A stretch of DNA of 64,000 nucleotides from Lachnospiraceae bacterium (GTDB lineage Bacteria > Bacillota > Clostridia > Lachnospirales > Lachnospiraceae), in contig JAQVHQ010000008.1 in the NCBI GenBank assembly GCA_028696165.1, positions 24,981-88,980 of the forward strand, written 5' to 3'. Positions 33,620 to 40,585 of this stretch are shown piece by piece (position 1 is the stretch's first letter; every line of letters begins with the position of its first letter). Made by a program: the position numbers and the translations under genes. The notes below the pieces were generated by a model. The model was not told the origin of the DNA. It saw nothing but the letters and a program-made list of their open reading frames with translations, and searched no databases.

Positions 33620-35146
33620 ATGAAAAAGTGTATTGAATTAACAGATTGTAAGATTTCGCTGGATGAATTCATGCAGATTGTAAATAAGGAAGCTGCCATT
33701 TCTTTTAGCGAAGAAATGGTAATGAAAATAAAAAAAAGCAGAAAAATGATTAATGATTTCTTAGCAGAAAATCGTCCTATATATGGTGTGACCACTGGGT
33801 TTGGTGAAAATGTCCGATATGCAATATCTCCAGATGATGCGATTACTCTTCAGAAAAATATTGTGAGATCTCATTCTGTTTCGGTAGGGGAACCTCTTTC
33901 GGAAACAAATGTAAGAGCAATCATGTTAATGCAAATCTTAAATGTAGGAAAAGGTTATTCAGGAATTAAGCTGGATACCATTTCATTAATAAAAGATTTT
34001 TTGAATAATGACATATATCCTTTTGCACCAGGAAATGGTTCTGTAGGATATCTATCTGTGGAAGGTCATATTACGCTTACCTATATGGGGGAAGGATATA
34101 TTTTCTATAAAGGTGAGAAAAAAGAAGCTACTTATGTATTAAAACAAATAGGGTTAAAACCGGTCGAGTTTGCATGTAAGGAAGGACTGAGTTTATTAAA
34201 TGGTTCTACTTCCGTAACAGGGCTTGGACTTGTGGCGGTGTACGAGATGAAAAAGGCATTGGACAATTTAGAAGTATGTGGAGCGATGGTGTTTGAGGCA
34301 TTGCAGGGAACCGTCAAATGCCTTGATGAAAGATTACATATTGTTAAAAATCATGAAGAACAGCTAAATACAGCAATAAAGATTGCACGTATGCTGAAAA
34401 CAAGTGAAATATGTGAGAAATATAAGGAGAGCAGGGTGCAGGATCCTTACGTGCTTCGTTGCATGGTTCAAATATTAGGTGCTGCCAGGAAGCTGGTAAA
34501 AGAAGCAGAAGAAGTAATCGTGGATGAAATGCATGGAGTTAGTGATAATCCGGAATTGTTTGAGGACAGTAACGGTGGAGTTGCTTTAATGAGTGGGAAT
34601 TTTGATGGAAGTTATGTGGGAAGTCATGCTGATATGTTGGGAATGGCGGCTGCAATGGTCGGAAATCTGGCCGAGAGGTGTATAGACAGAATGGTAAACA
34701 GATATTTAAATAATGGTTTACCAGCTTTTCTGGCTCCAAATCCTGGACTGAATAATGGGTTTATGATTCCGCAGTATACTGCAGCGGGACTTTTAAATGA
34801 AATAAAAATATTGGCAACCTCATGTAGTATAGACAGTATACCAACATGTGCGGAACAGGAATCACCGGTATCTTTTGCATATTTTGCCAGCAAAAAGGCA
34901 ATCGAAATAGCAGAAAAGTTAGATTATATTATTGCAATTGAATATATGACAGCAGCGCAGGCAATTGAATTACAAAAGCCACTGAAACCATCTTCCGTGA
35001 CAGAGACTGTGTGCAGTAAGATCAGAGAAAAAGTTGATTTTGCAGAGAATGACAGATATTTTTATCCGGATATTGAAAATCTATTTTATATGGTGAAAAG
35101 TCAGGAACTTGTGGATTGTGCCCGTAATCAGAAAATGAGCCAATAA
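33620..35146 (+). CDS. Histidine ammonia-lyase-like enzyme lacking the MIO triad, paralogue 3
   Basis: The 508-residue protein is the third HAL-fold member and the last gene of the operon. Motifs: IYGVTTGFGENVRYAIS near 54-70, VRSHSVSVGEP, CKEGLSLLNGSTSVTGL, GVSDNPELF (canonical NS-x-x-DNP has lost its Asn), NPGLNNGFMIPQYTAAGL and TCAEQESPVSF (Gln-Glu-Asp has become Gln-Glu-Ser). The cofactor loop is NGSVG then YLS (about 144-146) then VEGH, so there is no Ala-Ser-Gly. These extra changes suggest a further altered substrate. Its codon use is more A/T-rich than that of paralogues 1 and 2. AGGAGG lies 8 bp before the ATG. Confidence 0.85.
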   Translation: MKKCIELTDCKISLDEFMQIVNKEAAISFSEEMVMKIKKSRKMINDFLAENRPIYGVTTGFGENVRYAISPDDAITLQKNIVRSHSVSVGEPLSETNVRAIMLMQILNVGKGYSGIKLDTISLIKDFLNNDIYPFAPGNGSVGYLSVEGHITLTYMGEGYIFYKGEKKEATYVLKQIGLKPVEFACKEGLSLLNGSTSVTGLGLVAVYEMKKALDNLEVCGAMVFEALQGTVKCLDERLHIVKNHEEQLNTAIKIARMLKTSEICEKYKESRVQDPYVLRCMVQILGAARKLVKEAEEVIVDEMHGVSDNPELFEDSNGGVALMSGNFDGSYVGSHADMLGMAAAMVGNLAERCIDRMVNRYLNNGLPAFLAPNPGLNNGFMIPQYTAAGLLNEIKILATSCSIDSIPTCAEQESPVSFAYFASKKAIEIAEKLDYIIAIEYMTAAQAIELQKPLKPSSVTETVCSKIREKVDFAENDRYFYPDIENLFYMVKSQELVDCARNQKMSQ

Positions 35147-35294
35147 TAGAAAAGATTAGTATAAAGAAACATAAATTTAACCCTCCCTGATAAATATTTG
35201 TATTTACAGTGTAGTATAAATCGCTTACAATTGCATTATAAGAAATTGATGATTACTATTCACTAAGATAAAGTGAAAACAAGGGAGGACAAAT

Positions 35295-36452
35295 ATGTAT
35301 TGCGGAAATTGTGGGAATAGAATACCGGATGATTCAAGCTTTTGTCCGGAATGTGGTACTCCGCTTGAGGATATGCACGAAAAAAAGCAAGGAGAAACTT
35401 ATTTTAAAAGTAAAAAATATCAATACGAAGAGGATGAACCAGAGAAAAAATCAAGTGTACTGCCGGTACTGATTACATGTGTTGGTTGCCTGATTGTGGT
35501 GGGCATTATCATTATAGGATTTATGATATTGGGTAATACAAAAGGAGACGAAACAGCGCAGGCAGAGAGTGCTTCAGAACCTCAGGTACAAGTGGGAGAA
35601 GAAGTACAGGCTGGTGAGAATGATACAGAGGCGAAAGATCCGGATGAAGTGGAAAAAACAGATATTGTAGAGCCGGAAGAAACTCCTGAAAGCTTATCGC
35701 CGGAAGAAATACAGGCCGCAGAAAAGGCAGAAGCACAGGCAAAGGCCAAGGCGGAAGCAGAGGCAAAAGCTAAGGCTGATGCTCAAGCGGCAGCAGCAGG
35801 GGAATATGTGATAGCGAATAGTTCAACCGTAACTTTGACGCAGGCAGACATATCAAGTCTCAGTGCAGACCAGCTTCGCCTGGCCATTAATGAAATCTAT
35901 GCCCGCCATGGACGAATGTTCAAAGATCAGGAACTGCAGGCATATTTCAATGGAAAAAGCTGGTACCAGGGAACTATTCAACCAGATGCATTTCAGGAAA
36001 GTATGCTGTCTGCTTTAGAAAGACAGAACATACAGCTTATAAGTGCAAGAAAAGATTCTTTGACTGGACAGGCAGGAACTTCGTCGAATTCTGCAGGTGC
36101 GGTCGTTGGAAATGTCAGTCTGTATCCAGGAGACTATCATGATATTCGTATTTATGGGGACAATCCTGAGCGTGTAAATAATTATGTTACCGTAGTGATT
36201 TCGAATGTGACATCAACCGGATTTGATTTTAAGATAACGAGATATAATACCCAGACGAATAATTATGACGTGATATTCAGGTCGCATACCGCTGTTTTTA
36301 CCGGTAATGGAACAACAGCCACATATTATGGACAGCAGTACACACTGAACTTCTCATTCCCAAGAATAACCGAACTGACCGTAACTGGATTCTCGGATGC
36401 AGAGGGAATCACATTTGCAAATAATGGCATACCAGGACATGAATTCAGTTGA
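35295..36452 (+). CDS. Zinc-ribbon membrane protein with YARHG domain, copy 2
   Basis: The 385-residue protein repeats the architecture of 19022-20203: zinc ribbon CGNCGNRIPDDSSFCPECG (residues 3-21), one membrane helix (about 56-78), an acidic then Ala/Lys/Glu-rich linker (about 85-170) and a YARHG domain (LRLAINEIYARHGRMFKDQE near 195). The C-terminal domain (from about 270) differs from copy 1 and looks like a beta-rich extracellular module. The two copies flank the hydroxylase and lyase operons on both sides. GGGAGG lies before the ATG. Function is unknown; surface location is inferred. Confidence 0.87.
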   Translation: MYCGNCGNRIPDDSSFCPECGTPLEDMHEKKQGETYFKSKKYQYEEDEPEKKSSVLPVLITCVGCLIVVGIIIIGFMILGNTKGDETAQAESASEPQVQVGEEVQAGENDTEAKDPDEVEKTDIVEPEETPESLSPEEIQAAEKAEAQAKAKAEAEAKAKADAQAAAAGEYVIANSSTVTLTQADISSLSADQLRLAINEIYARHGRMFKDQELQAYFNGKSWYQGTIQPDAFQESMLSALERQNIQLISARKDSLTGQAGTSSNSAGAVVGNVSLYPGDYHDIRIYGDNPERVNNYVTVVISNVTSTGFDFKITRYNTQTNNYDVIFRSHTAVFTGNGTTATYYGQQYTLNFSFPRITELTVTGFSDAEGITFANNGIPGHEFS

Positions 36453-36462
36453 TTGATATATA

Positions 36463-36510
36463 AAAGGCTTAGAGAGGAATTTATAAATCTTCTTTAAGCC
36501 TTTATCATTT
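36463..36510 (+). terminator. Terminator after YARHG copy 2
   Basis: AAAGGCTTA (36463-36471) pairs with TAAGCCTTT (36495-36503), with further AGAG/CTTCT pairing inside, followed by ATCATTTT. Confidence 0.7.
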
Positions 36511-36540
36511 TGTGGGAATTTTGCAGGAATATAGAACACA

Positions 36541-36588
36541 AAAAAAGAGTTATTAGATTTATTTCCTTCAATCTAATAACTCTTTTTT
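36541..36588. terminator. Bidirectional terminator ending the 58-bp repeat RNA
   Basis: AAAAAAGAGTTATTAGAT (36541-36558) and ATCTAATAACTCTTTTTT (36571-36588) form a perfect stem. On the minus strand it ends with a long U-tract directly downstream of the repeat array. Confidence 0.9.
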
Positions 36589-36691
36589 ATTCGATGATAT
36601 CTCCATTGGACTATACCTTTCTGTTGGTTAATTCCAACCCTTCGTTTGAATTTGTGTTAAAAAATGATTTAATTACTTCTCTTACTTTTCT

Positions 36692-36934
36692 GGTGGTCTG
36701 TACCATCCTTTTCTTAAAATTTTTCTTTGAGGTAAATCATTACGTTCTTGGTGGTCTGTACCATCCTTTCTTAAAATATTGTTTTAAGGTAAATCATTTA
36801 CATTTTTGGTGGTCTGTACCATCCTTTGCTTAATATTTGTTTTGAGGTAATTCTTCTACTTTTCTGGTGGTCTATACCTTCCTTTCTTAAAATATGAGAT
36901 AAATCACTTAATATTTCGGTGGTCCATCCTCCTT
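36692..36934. repeat. 58-bp direct repeat array (four units plus a partial)
   Basis: The conserved block GGTGGTCTGTACCATCC begins at 36692, 36750 and 36808; a variant begins at 36866 and a truncated one at 36918. Intervals are 58, 58, 58 and 52 bp. The stretches between blocks are related to each other (GAGGTAAATCATT...), so they are repeat interiors and not CRISPR spacers. More degenerate copies may extend back to about 36605. Confidence 0.9.
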
Positions 36935-36961
36935 AGCTCGTTTCGTTTTTTCTATGATTGA

Positions 36962-36990
36962 AGTATACTAAATAAGATAAAAAAAGTCAA
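36962..36990 (-). promoter_or_regulatory. Strong promoter of the repeat RNA
   Basis: On the minus strand, TTGACT (36990-36985) and TATACT (36967-36962) are separated by exactly 17 bp. Confidence 0.8.
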
Positions 36991-37110
36991 GAGTAAATTG
37001 ATAATAAAACTAAAAAATATAGATTGAATAATAATTGTATAAAATATAATGAATTAACTGAAAATTATCTAAAAATAAGATAACATATAAAATATCACAA
37101 TATATATAAA

Positions 37111-37197
37111 ATGCAGGATAATTATCGTGCAATGCTTGGTGGAGATATGAAAGCGTCTATTGGTCATACTGATATTGCGAATATTCACAGGAAATAG
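37111..37197 (+). pseudogene. Possible C-terminal remnant of a tyrosine recombinase
   Basis: A 28-codon frame reads MQDNYRAMLGGDMKASIGHTDI followed by ANIHRK; the segment key residues are Gly-His-Thr-Asp-Ile, recalling the LGHSDI-T-T motif near the C-terminus of phage-type integrases, but the catalytic Tyr is missing. The surrounding 37000-37110 is A/T-rich with nothing else recognised. Weak evidence. Confidence 0.25.
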
Positions 37198-37243
37198 TAA
37201 AAGAGGTGCTGTCATAGATAGTGTGACAGTGCCTCTTTTATTA
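37198..37243. terminator. Bidirectional terminator
   Basis: AAGAGGTGCTGTCA (37201-37214) pairs with TGACAGTGCCTCTT (37224-37237). T-tracts occur on both strands; it serves the minus-strand UroD-family gene. Confidence 0.85.
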
Positions 37244-37257
37244 TTTCAGCTTTAAAT

Positions 37258-38526
37258 TTAATATTTACCGTATTTATCCAATGTCTCGAACATAGCATCC
37301 AAATTCTCTGGTTTACAGTTTTCAAGGGAACCATTAAAGTCGAATATATAACCACCACCTGGCATGCAGTCATCTAGGAGTCTCTTTGTCTGCTCTACGA
37401 CATCTTCTTTCTTTCCAAATTCCAACTGCGAGATTGACAGATTGCCGCATATGCAGGCAGTGCCGCCCAATATCCTTTTAGCTTCTTTCATATCTACAGT
37501 TTCAAAATGATATAATACTTTTCCCTTAGGGACATCGGTTAGTTGTTCAAGACGGCTGTTATAAGGGCCTTCTGTGTAAATATATGGAGTAACGCCCATA
37601 TCAATTAATGCCATCATAATCTTCTTAAGTGGTTTCCAATACAGGCGTTCATACTGCTCGGCACTCATAAATCCGTCCATTGCCTTATGAAGTGGGAAGA
37701 ATACTCGCTTAACCGGCATATCCACATAGCGGAAGTACTGCAGATTAGCGATTTGTTGATTAGCGAACATATCACAGGCCTGTTCAATATATTCCTGCAT
37801 ATCTTCATCAATCAGATCTTCAAAGATACCCATGGTACTTCTAAAGTAATCACCCAGGATGTCATATGGTGCTTCAGATATTCCGGTTATTAATCCAGGG
37901 AATCCCATCTCACCCAGCTTTTGCTGGTACATTTTGCCTGCAGCAGAAGCATCAGCATCTGCTTTGCCAATTTTGGCAAGCAATTCATAAGCTTCCTGCA
38001 TGCCCGGACTGTAAAGCGAAGATAAAAGTCCTGTATTCAATACAACTGTAGGTGTCAGCTGAATATTTGCAAGATTTTTGAGTGATGGATATGCACGCGG
38101 TATGTATTTACGAAGCATAAATCCGGTAAAATCATTAAGCAGTTCAGGATATTCTTCCTGTGTCATCATCTCACGTTCGATAACCTGATGAGAACTATAG
38201 TCAGAAACCATGGTGCCAGGTTTGCCAGGCCAGTCAATCATCTGGGAATCCGCCAGTTCATTAGCCAGTCCACTGGTAAAACCTGAGAAGAGATGGGTAT
38301 CACACATAGGATGTTCTGCATAGAATTTTAAAGCTGCTTCACCGGCCTGTTCATAATTATAATAGATATCCTTATAACTGGAACCGTGCGCACGCTGCAT
38401 ATAGGATGCAATAAATGGTGCAACAGGTACCCGGTCTGGTGTACCGAGAGCAATCGCTGTGTTAACACGATTTAATCTTTCGGAAAATTTTGACTGTGCT
38501 CCTTGATTTGTTGTACTTTCACTCAT
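37258..38526 (-). CDS. Uroporphyrinogen decarboxylase family protein (corrinoid methyltransferase-type), copy 2
   Basis: The 422-residue protein is longer than copy 1 and diverged. UroD-family features: ALGTPDRVPVAPFIASYM near 27-44, ISEAPYDILGDYFRSTMGI in the middle, PLHKAMDGFMSAEQYERLYW, YIYTEGPYNSRLEQL, and the C-terminal ACICGNLSISQLEFGKKEDV and CMPGGGYIFDFNG. The ICGN Cys may take part in zinc binding. No heme or corrinoid-protein gene is next to it. The start at 38526 follows an AAGAAGG site on the minus strand; an upstream in-frame ATG at 38547 is less likely. It is divergent from the second PucR-type regulator, mirroring the UroD/regulator pairing at 9779-14529. Confidence 0.85.
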   Translation of the reverse strand: MSESTTNQGAQSKFSERLNRVNTAIALGTPDRVPVAPFIASYMQRAHGSSYKDIYYNYEQAGEAALKFYAEHPMCDTHLFSGFTSGLANELADSQMIDWPGKPGTMVSDYSSHQVIEREMMTQEEYPELLNDFTGFMLRKYIPRAYPSLKNLANIQLTPTVVLNTGLLSSLYSPGMQEAYELLAKIGKADADASAAGKMYQQKLGEMGFPGLITGISEAPYDILGDYFRSTMGIFEDLIDEDMQEYIEQACDMFANQQIANLQYFRYVDMPVKRVFFPLHKAMDGFMSAEQYERLYWKPLKKIMMALIDMGVTPYIYTEGPYNSRLEQLTDVPKGKVLYHFETVDMKEAKRILGGTACICGNLSISQLEFGKKEDVVEQTKRLLDDCMPGGGYIFDFNGSLENCKPENLDAMFETLDKYGKY

Positions 38527-38613
38527 AAAAATACCTTCTTTCCCCAATGTTTACGGTTTGTTAAATACATAAAACTAAATTTGAAATTCCGAAAATTCCA
38601 TAACTCTTTTCTT

Positions 38614-38682
38614 AGTATAAGCGTTTTCTTTACCTTTGGACAGCCACCGTATGTTGTCTTTTTCGAGGGTTCATGCTACAAT
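38614..38682. promoter_or_regulatory. Divergent promoters with shared GACA/TGTC operator
   Basis: Plus strand: TTGTCT (38654-38659), 17 bp, TACAAT (38677-38682) for the regulator. Minus strand: TGTCCA (38642-38637), 17 bp, TATACT (38619-38614) for the UroD-family gene. An inverted pair GACA (38639-38642) and TGTC (38655-38658) touches both -35 boxes, so one dimeric regulator could control both genes. Confidence 0.6.
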
Positions 38683-38701
38683 TTGTAGCGGGGTGAAGTA
38701 T

Positions 38702-40288
38702 ATGAAAATAACAGCAGAAATTTTATTCTATATATTATCAAAAAAGTACGATGTTAAAAGCGAAACTATTGGAAAAAAAGGAATTTTGCTCAAGGGTATT
38801 CGGATGTATCGTGTGGGGACGGAGATAAAAGAGGGTATACTTTATGTGCTTGCGGAATCATTGATAAAAGATTTTTTTGCAGCAGAAGACAGAAGAAACC
38901 AGACTCTTTGCTTCCTTATTTGTGAAGACTGCAATATGAATATAGAGGAGAAGCAAGAAAATCATGCGCTATGGAAAAAACGAGTGTGTGAAAAAGAAGT
39001 GTCGGCAGTAGTGTCGGGAAAGTTGAATGTAGAGACAGTTTTTGAAGAAGTCATAGACATAAGAGACCACTTACAAAATTGGGACGCTCAGTTTGCAGAT
39101 GACATTCTACATCAAGTTTCAAATACAAAATTATTTTCTATGGGAATAGATGTGCTTCCATGGAAATATTCCATTGTGGATTGTGATATGAATAATTTAT
39201 ATCTGACACCGGGTTTCAATCGCTTCTTTCATCAGACAAGTGACCAATCCAGGATTCCGCAGGAAATTGTACAGCACTTGATTCTGCAAAAAGAATTTCA
39301 TGAAGTAGCGAAGAAAAGAGAAGCCTTCTATTATTATGATGATTCGGATAATCTGTATCTGCTTTGCCGTAACATCTTTAGAGATGAACAGTATTATGCC
39401 CGGATTATTATGTATATGCAGGATGGAAGCAAGTGCGTATCAGATGGATTGCTGGAAATCTTCGAACGATTTTCTGATCATATACAGGATATGTATCATT
39501 TCGGGAAAACCGCAGTGCATCGCCATGTCAATGACCGGCTGCACAATCTTTGCCGTACGATCATAAATGGAAAGAAGATGGAGCAGAATGGAATAGCAGA
39601 AGTTCTGGAAAAATTTGGATGGAAGATGAATCACAGTTATTCCACTATAAAACTGCAATTTTTCGCGGAAATGGGGTGGGACAGTCAGTTAGAGATCACG
39701 CTGCCATACCTGGCGCGAGAGTTAGAGCGGGAATGGAAGGACTCCTGTGCCATTTATACAGGTACAGAAATCTTCTGGACAATTAATATGAGTCTGTCCG
39801 GTGATGATACTGACCAGCACAGCTTTCATCAGAGAGTTGCTTATTTTGTGAGAGATAATGTGTGTAATGCAGGAGTAAGTCCACATTTTATGGACTTTTC
39901 GCTTCTCGCGGATGCATTCCGTGCAGCAGATGCGGCTCTTATTATAGGACGAAAAGAAGATCCTCATTTTTGGTATTATTTATTTGATGATTACCGTCTT
40001 ACTTATATGTTAGAAGAAATGCATAAAATACTTCCGGAAAGTATGCTGTGTCATCCGGCTAAAAAGCAGCTGACGGAGTATGATAAGGTACATCATACAG
40101 AATTATCGCGTACACTCGAAGCATATCTTACTAATAATTTAAATATGACCACGGCAGCTGCAGCACTATATATTCATCGCACGACGTTTTGTCGCAGAAT
40201 GGATCATATTTACCGGCTTACAGAACTTGATTTGACAGATAACGATACGATACTCTTACTTTTATTGTCCTACAGATTACAAAAATAA
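38702..40288 (+). CDS. PucR/CdaR-type helix-turn-helix transcriptional regulator, copy 2
   Basis: The 528-residue protein ends with a PucR-type HTH (LEAYLTNNLNMTTAAAALYIHRTTFCRRMDHIY, about 471-503; key residues TTAAAALYIHRTTF). N-terminal and central segments align with copy 1 at 12910-14529 (for example LKGIRMYRVG, and DSDN/NLYLLCRNIF versus YYYILACPEY). The ATG at 38702 is chosen because GGGGTGAAG stands just before it and the predicted transcription start lies at about 38690; the frame is open from 38636. It is divergent from UroD-family copy 2 and probably regulates it. Effector unknown. Confidence 0.85.
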   Translation: MKITAEILFYILSKKYDVKSETIGKKGILLKGIRMYRVGTEIKEGILYVLAESLIKDFFAAEDRRNQTLCFLICEDCNMNIEEKQENHALWKKRVCEKEVSAVVSGKLNVETVFEEVIDIRDHLQNWDAQFADDILHQVSNTKLFSMGIDVLPWKYSIVDCDMNNLYLTPGFNRFFHQTSDQSRIPQEIVQHLILQKEFHEVAKKREAFYYYDDSDNLYLLCRNIFRDEQYYARIIMYMQDGSKCVSDGLLEIFERFSDHIQDMYHFGKTAVHRHVNDRLHNLCRTIINGKKMEQNGIAEVLEKFGWKMNHSYSTIKLQFFAEMGWDSQLEITLPYLARELEREWKDSCAIYTGTEIFWTINMSLSGDDTDQHSFHQRVAYFVRDNVCNAGVSPHFMDFSLLADAFRAADAALIIGRKEDPHFWYYLFDDYRLTYMLEEMHKILPESMLCHPAKKQLTEYDKVHHTELSRTLEAYLTNNLNMTTAAAALYIHRTTFCRRMDHIYRLTELDLTDNDTILLLLLSYRLQK

Positions 40289-40385
40289 ATTGAAAAAAGA
40301 TGTGAAAAAACACGGCAGGATAGATGAAAAAATATGAAAAATACGTTATAATACTAGTAGAATATTTATTATATAGAGGATGAAC

Positions 40386-40475
40386 ATGAAAAGGGGTACT
40401 GCTTGGGGCGGTATTTTGTTTTTATATAATTTTTTTTGGAAGTACCATATGTTTTGGTTGAAATTTAGTATATAA
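40386..40475 (+). CDS. Possible small hydrophobic peptide (29 aa)
   Basis: A 29-codon frame (MKRGTAWGGILFLYNFFW, then KYHMFWLKFSI) begins at ATG 40386, preceded by AGAGGATG and a TATAAT box at 40347-40352. It is Trp/Phe-rich and could be a small membrane peptide or a leader peptide for the sigma-factor gene. Weak evidence; the remainder of the 40289-40585 gap holds the sigma-factor promoter. Confidence 0.3.
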   Translation: MKRGTAWGGILFLYNFFWKYHMFWLKFSI

Positions 40476-40486
40476 CTGTGTAGAAT
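40458..40486 (+). promoter_or_regulatory. Probable promoter of the RpoD-type gene
   Basis: TTGAAA (40458-40463) and TAGAAT (40481-40486) are separated by 17 bp, 99 bp before the start codon. Confidence 0.55.
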
Positions 40487-40585
40487 ATATACTGCTGCGT
40501 AAAACGCAGAGAATGACAATTGCCATTATTGGAGGCATGAGAGAACACTTGGAATAATGACGAAAGATAAGAGGGGAAAGAGCGT

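Larger units (their letters stand above)
36541..36955 (-). ncRNA. Candidate repeat-containing noncoding RNA (about 415 nt)
   Basis: A minus-strand promoter at 36962-36990 directs transcription into an array of 58-bp repeats that ends at a perfect terminator (36541-36588). No sizable open frame exists on this strand; the longest repeat-linked frame is about 31 codons. Each unit contains GGTGGTCTGTACCATCC in plus-strand notation (GGATGGTACAGACCACC in the RNA) and a near-palindromic GTAAATGATTTAC. Promoter, repeats and terminator together look like a dedicated RNA gene. No toxin gene of a type III toxin-antitoxin system is adjacent, so the role is open. Confidence 0.6.

Noticed and set aside
24965..35146. 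Canonical histidine ammonia-lyase (hutH) annotation for the three lyases
   Set aside because: All three lack the Ala-Ser-Gly triad required for the MIO cofactor, so a plain hutH label would mislead.
36600..36940. CRISPR array
   Set aside because: The repeated blocks are regularly spaced, but the intervening sequences are clearly related to each other and no cas genes are present; it is a tandem repeat.
36541..36955. Type III toxin-antitoxin antitoxin RNA
   Set aside because: The repeat layout is similar, but no ToxN-like toxin gene lies on either side of the array.
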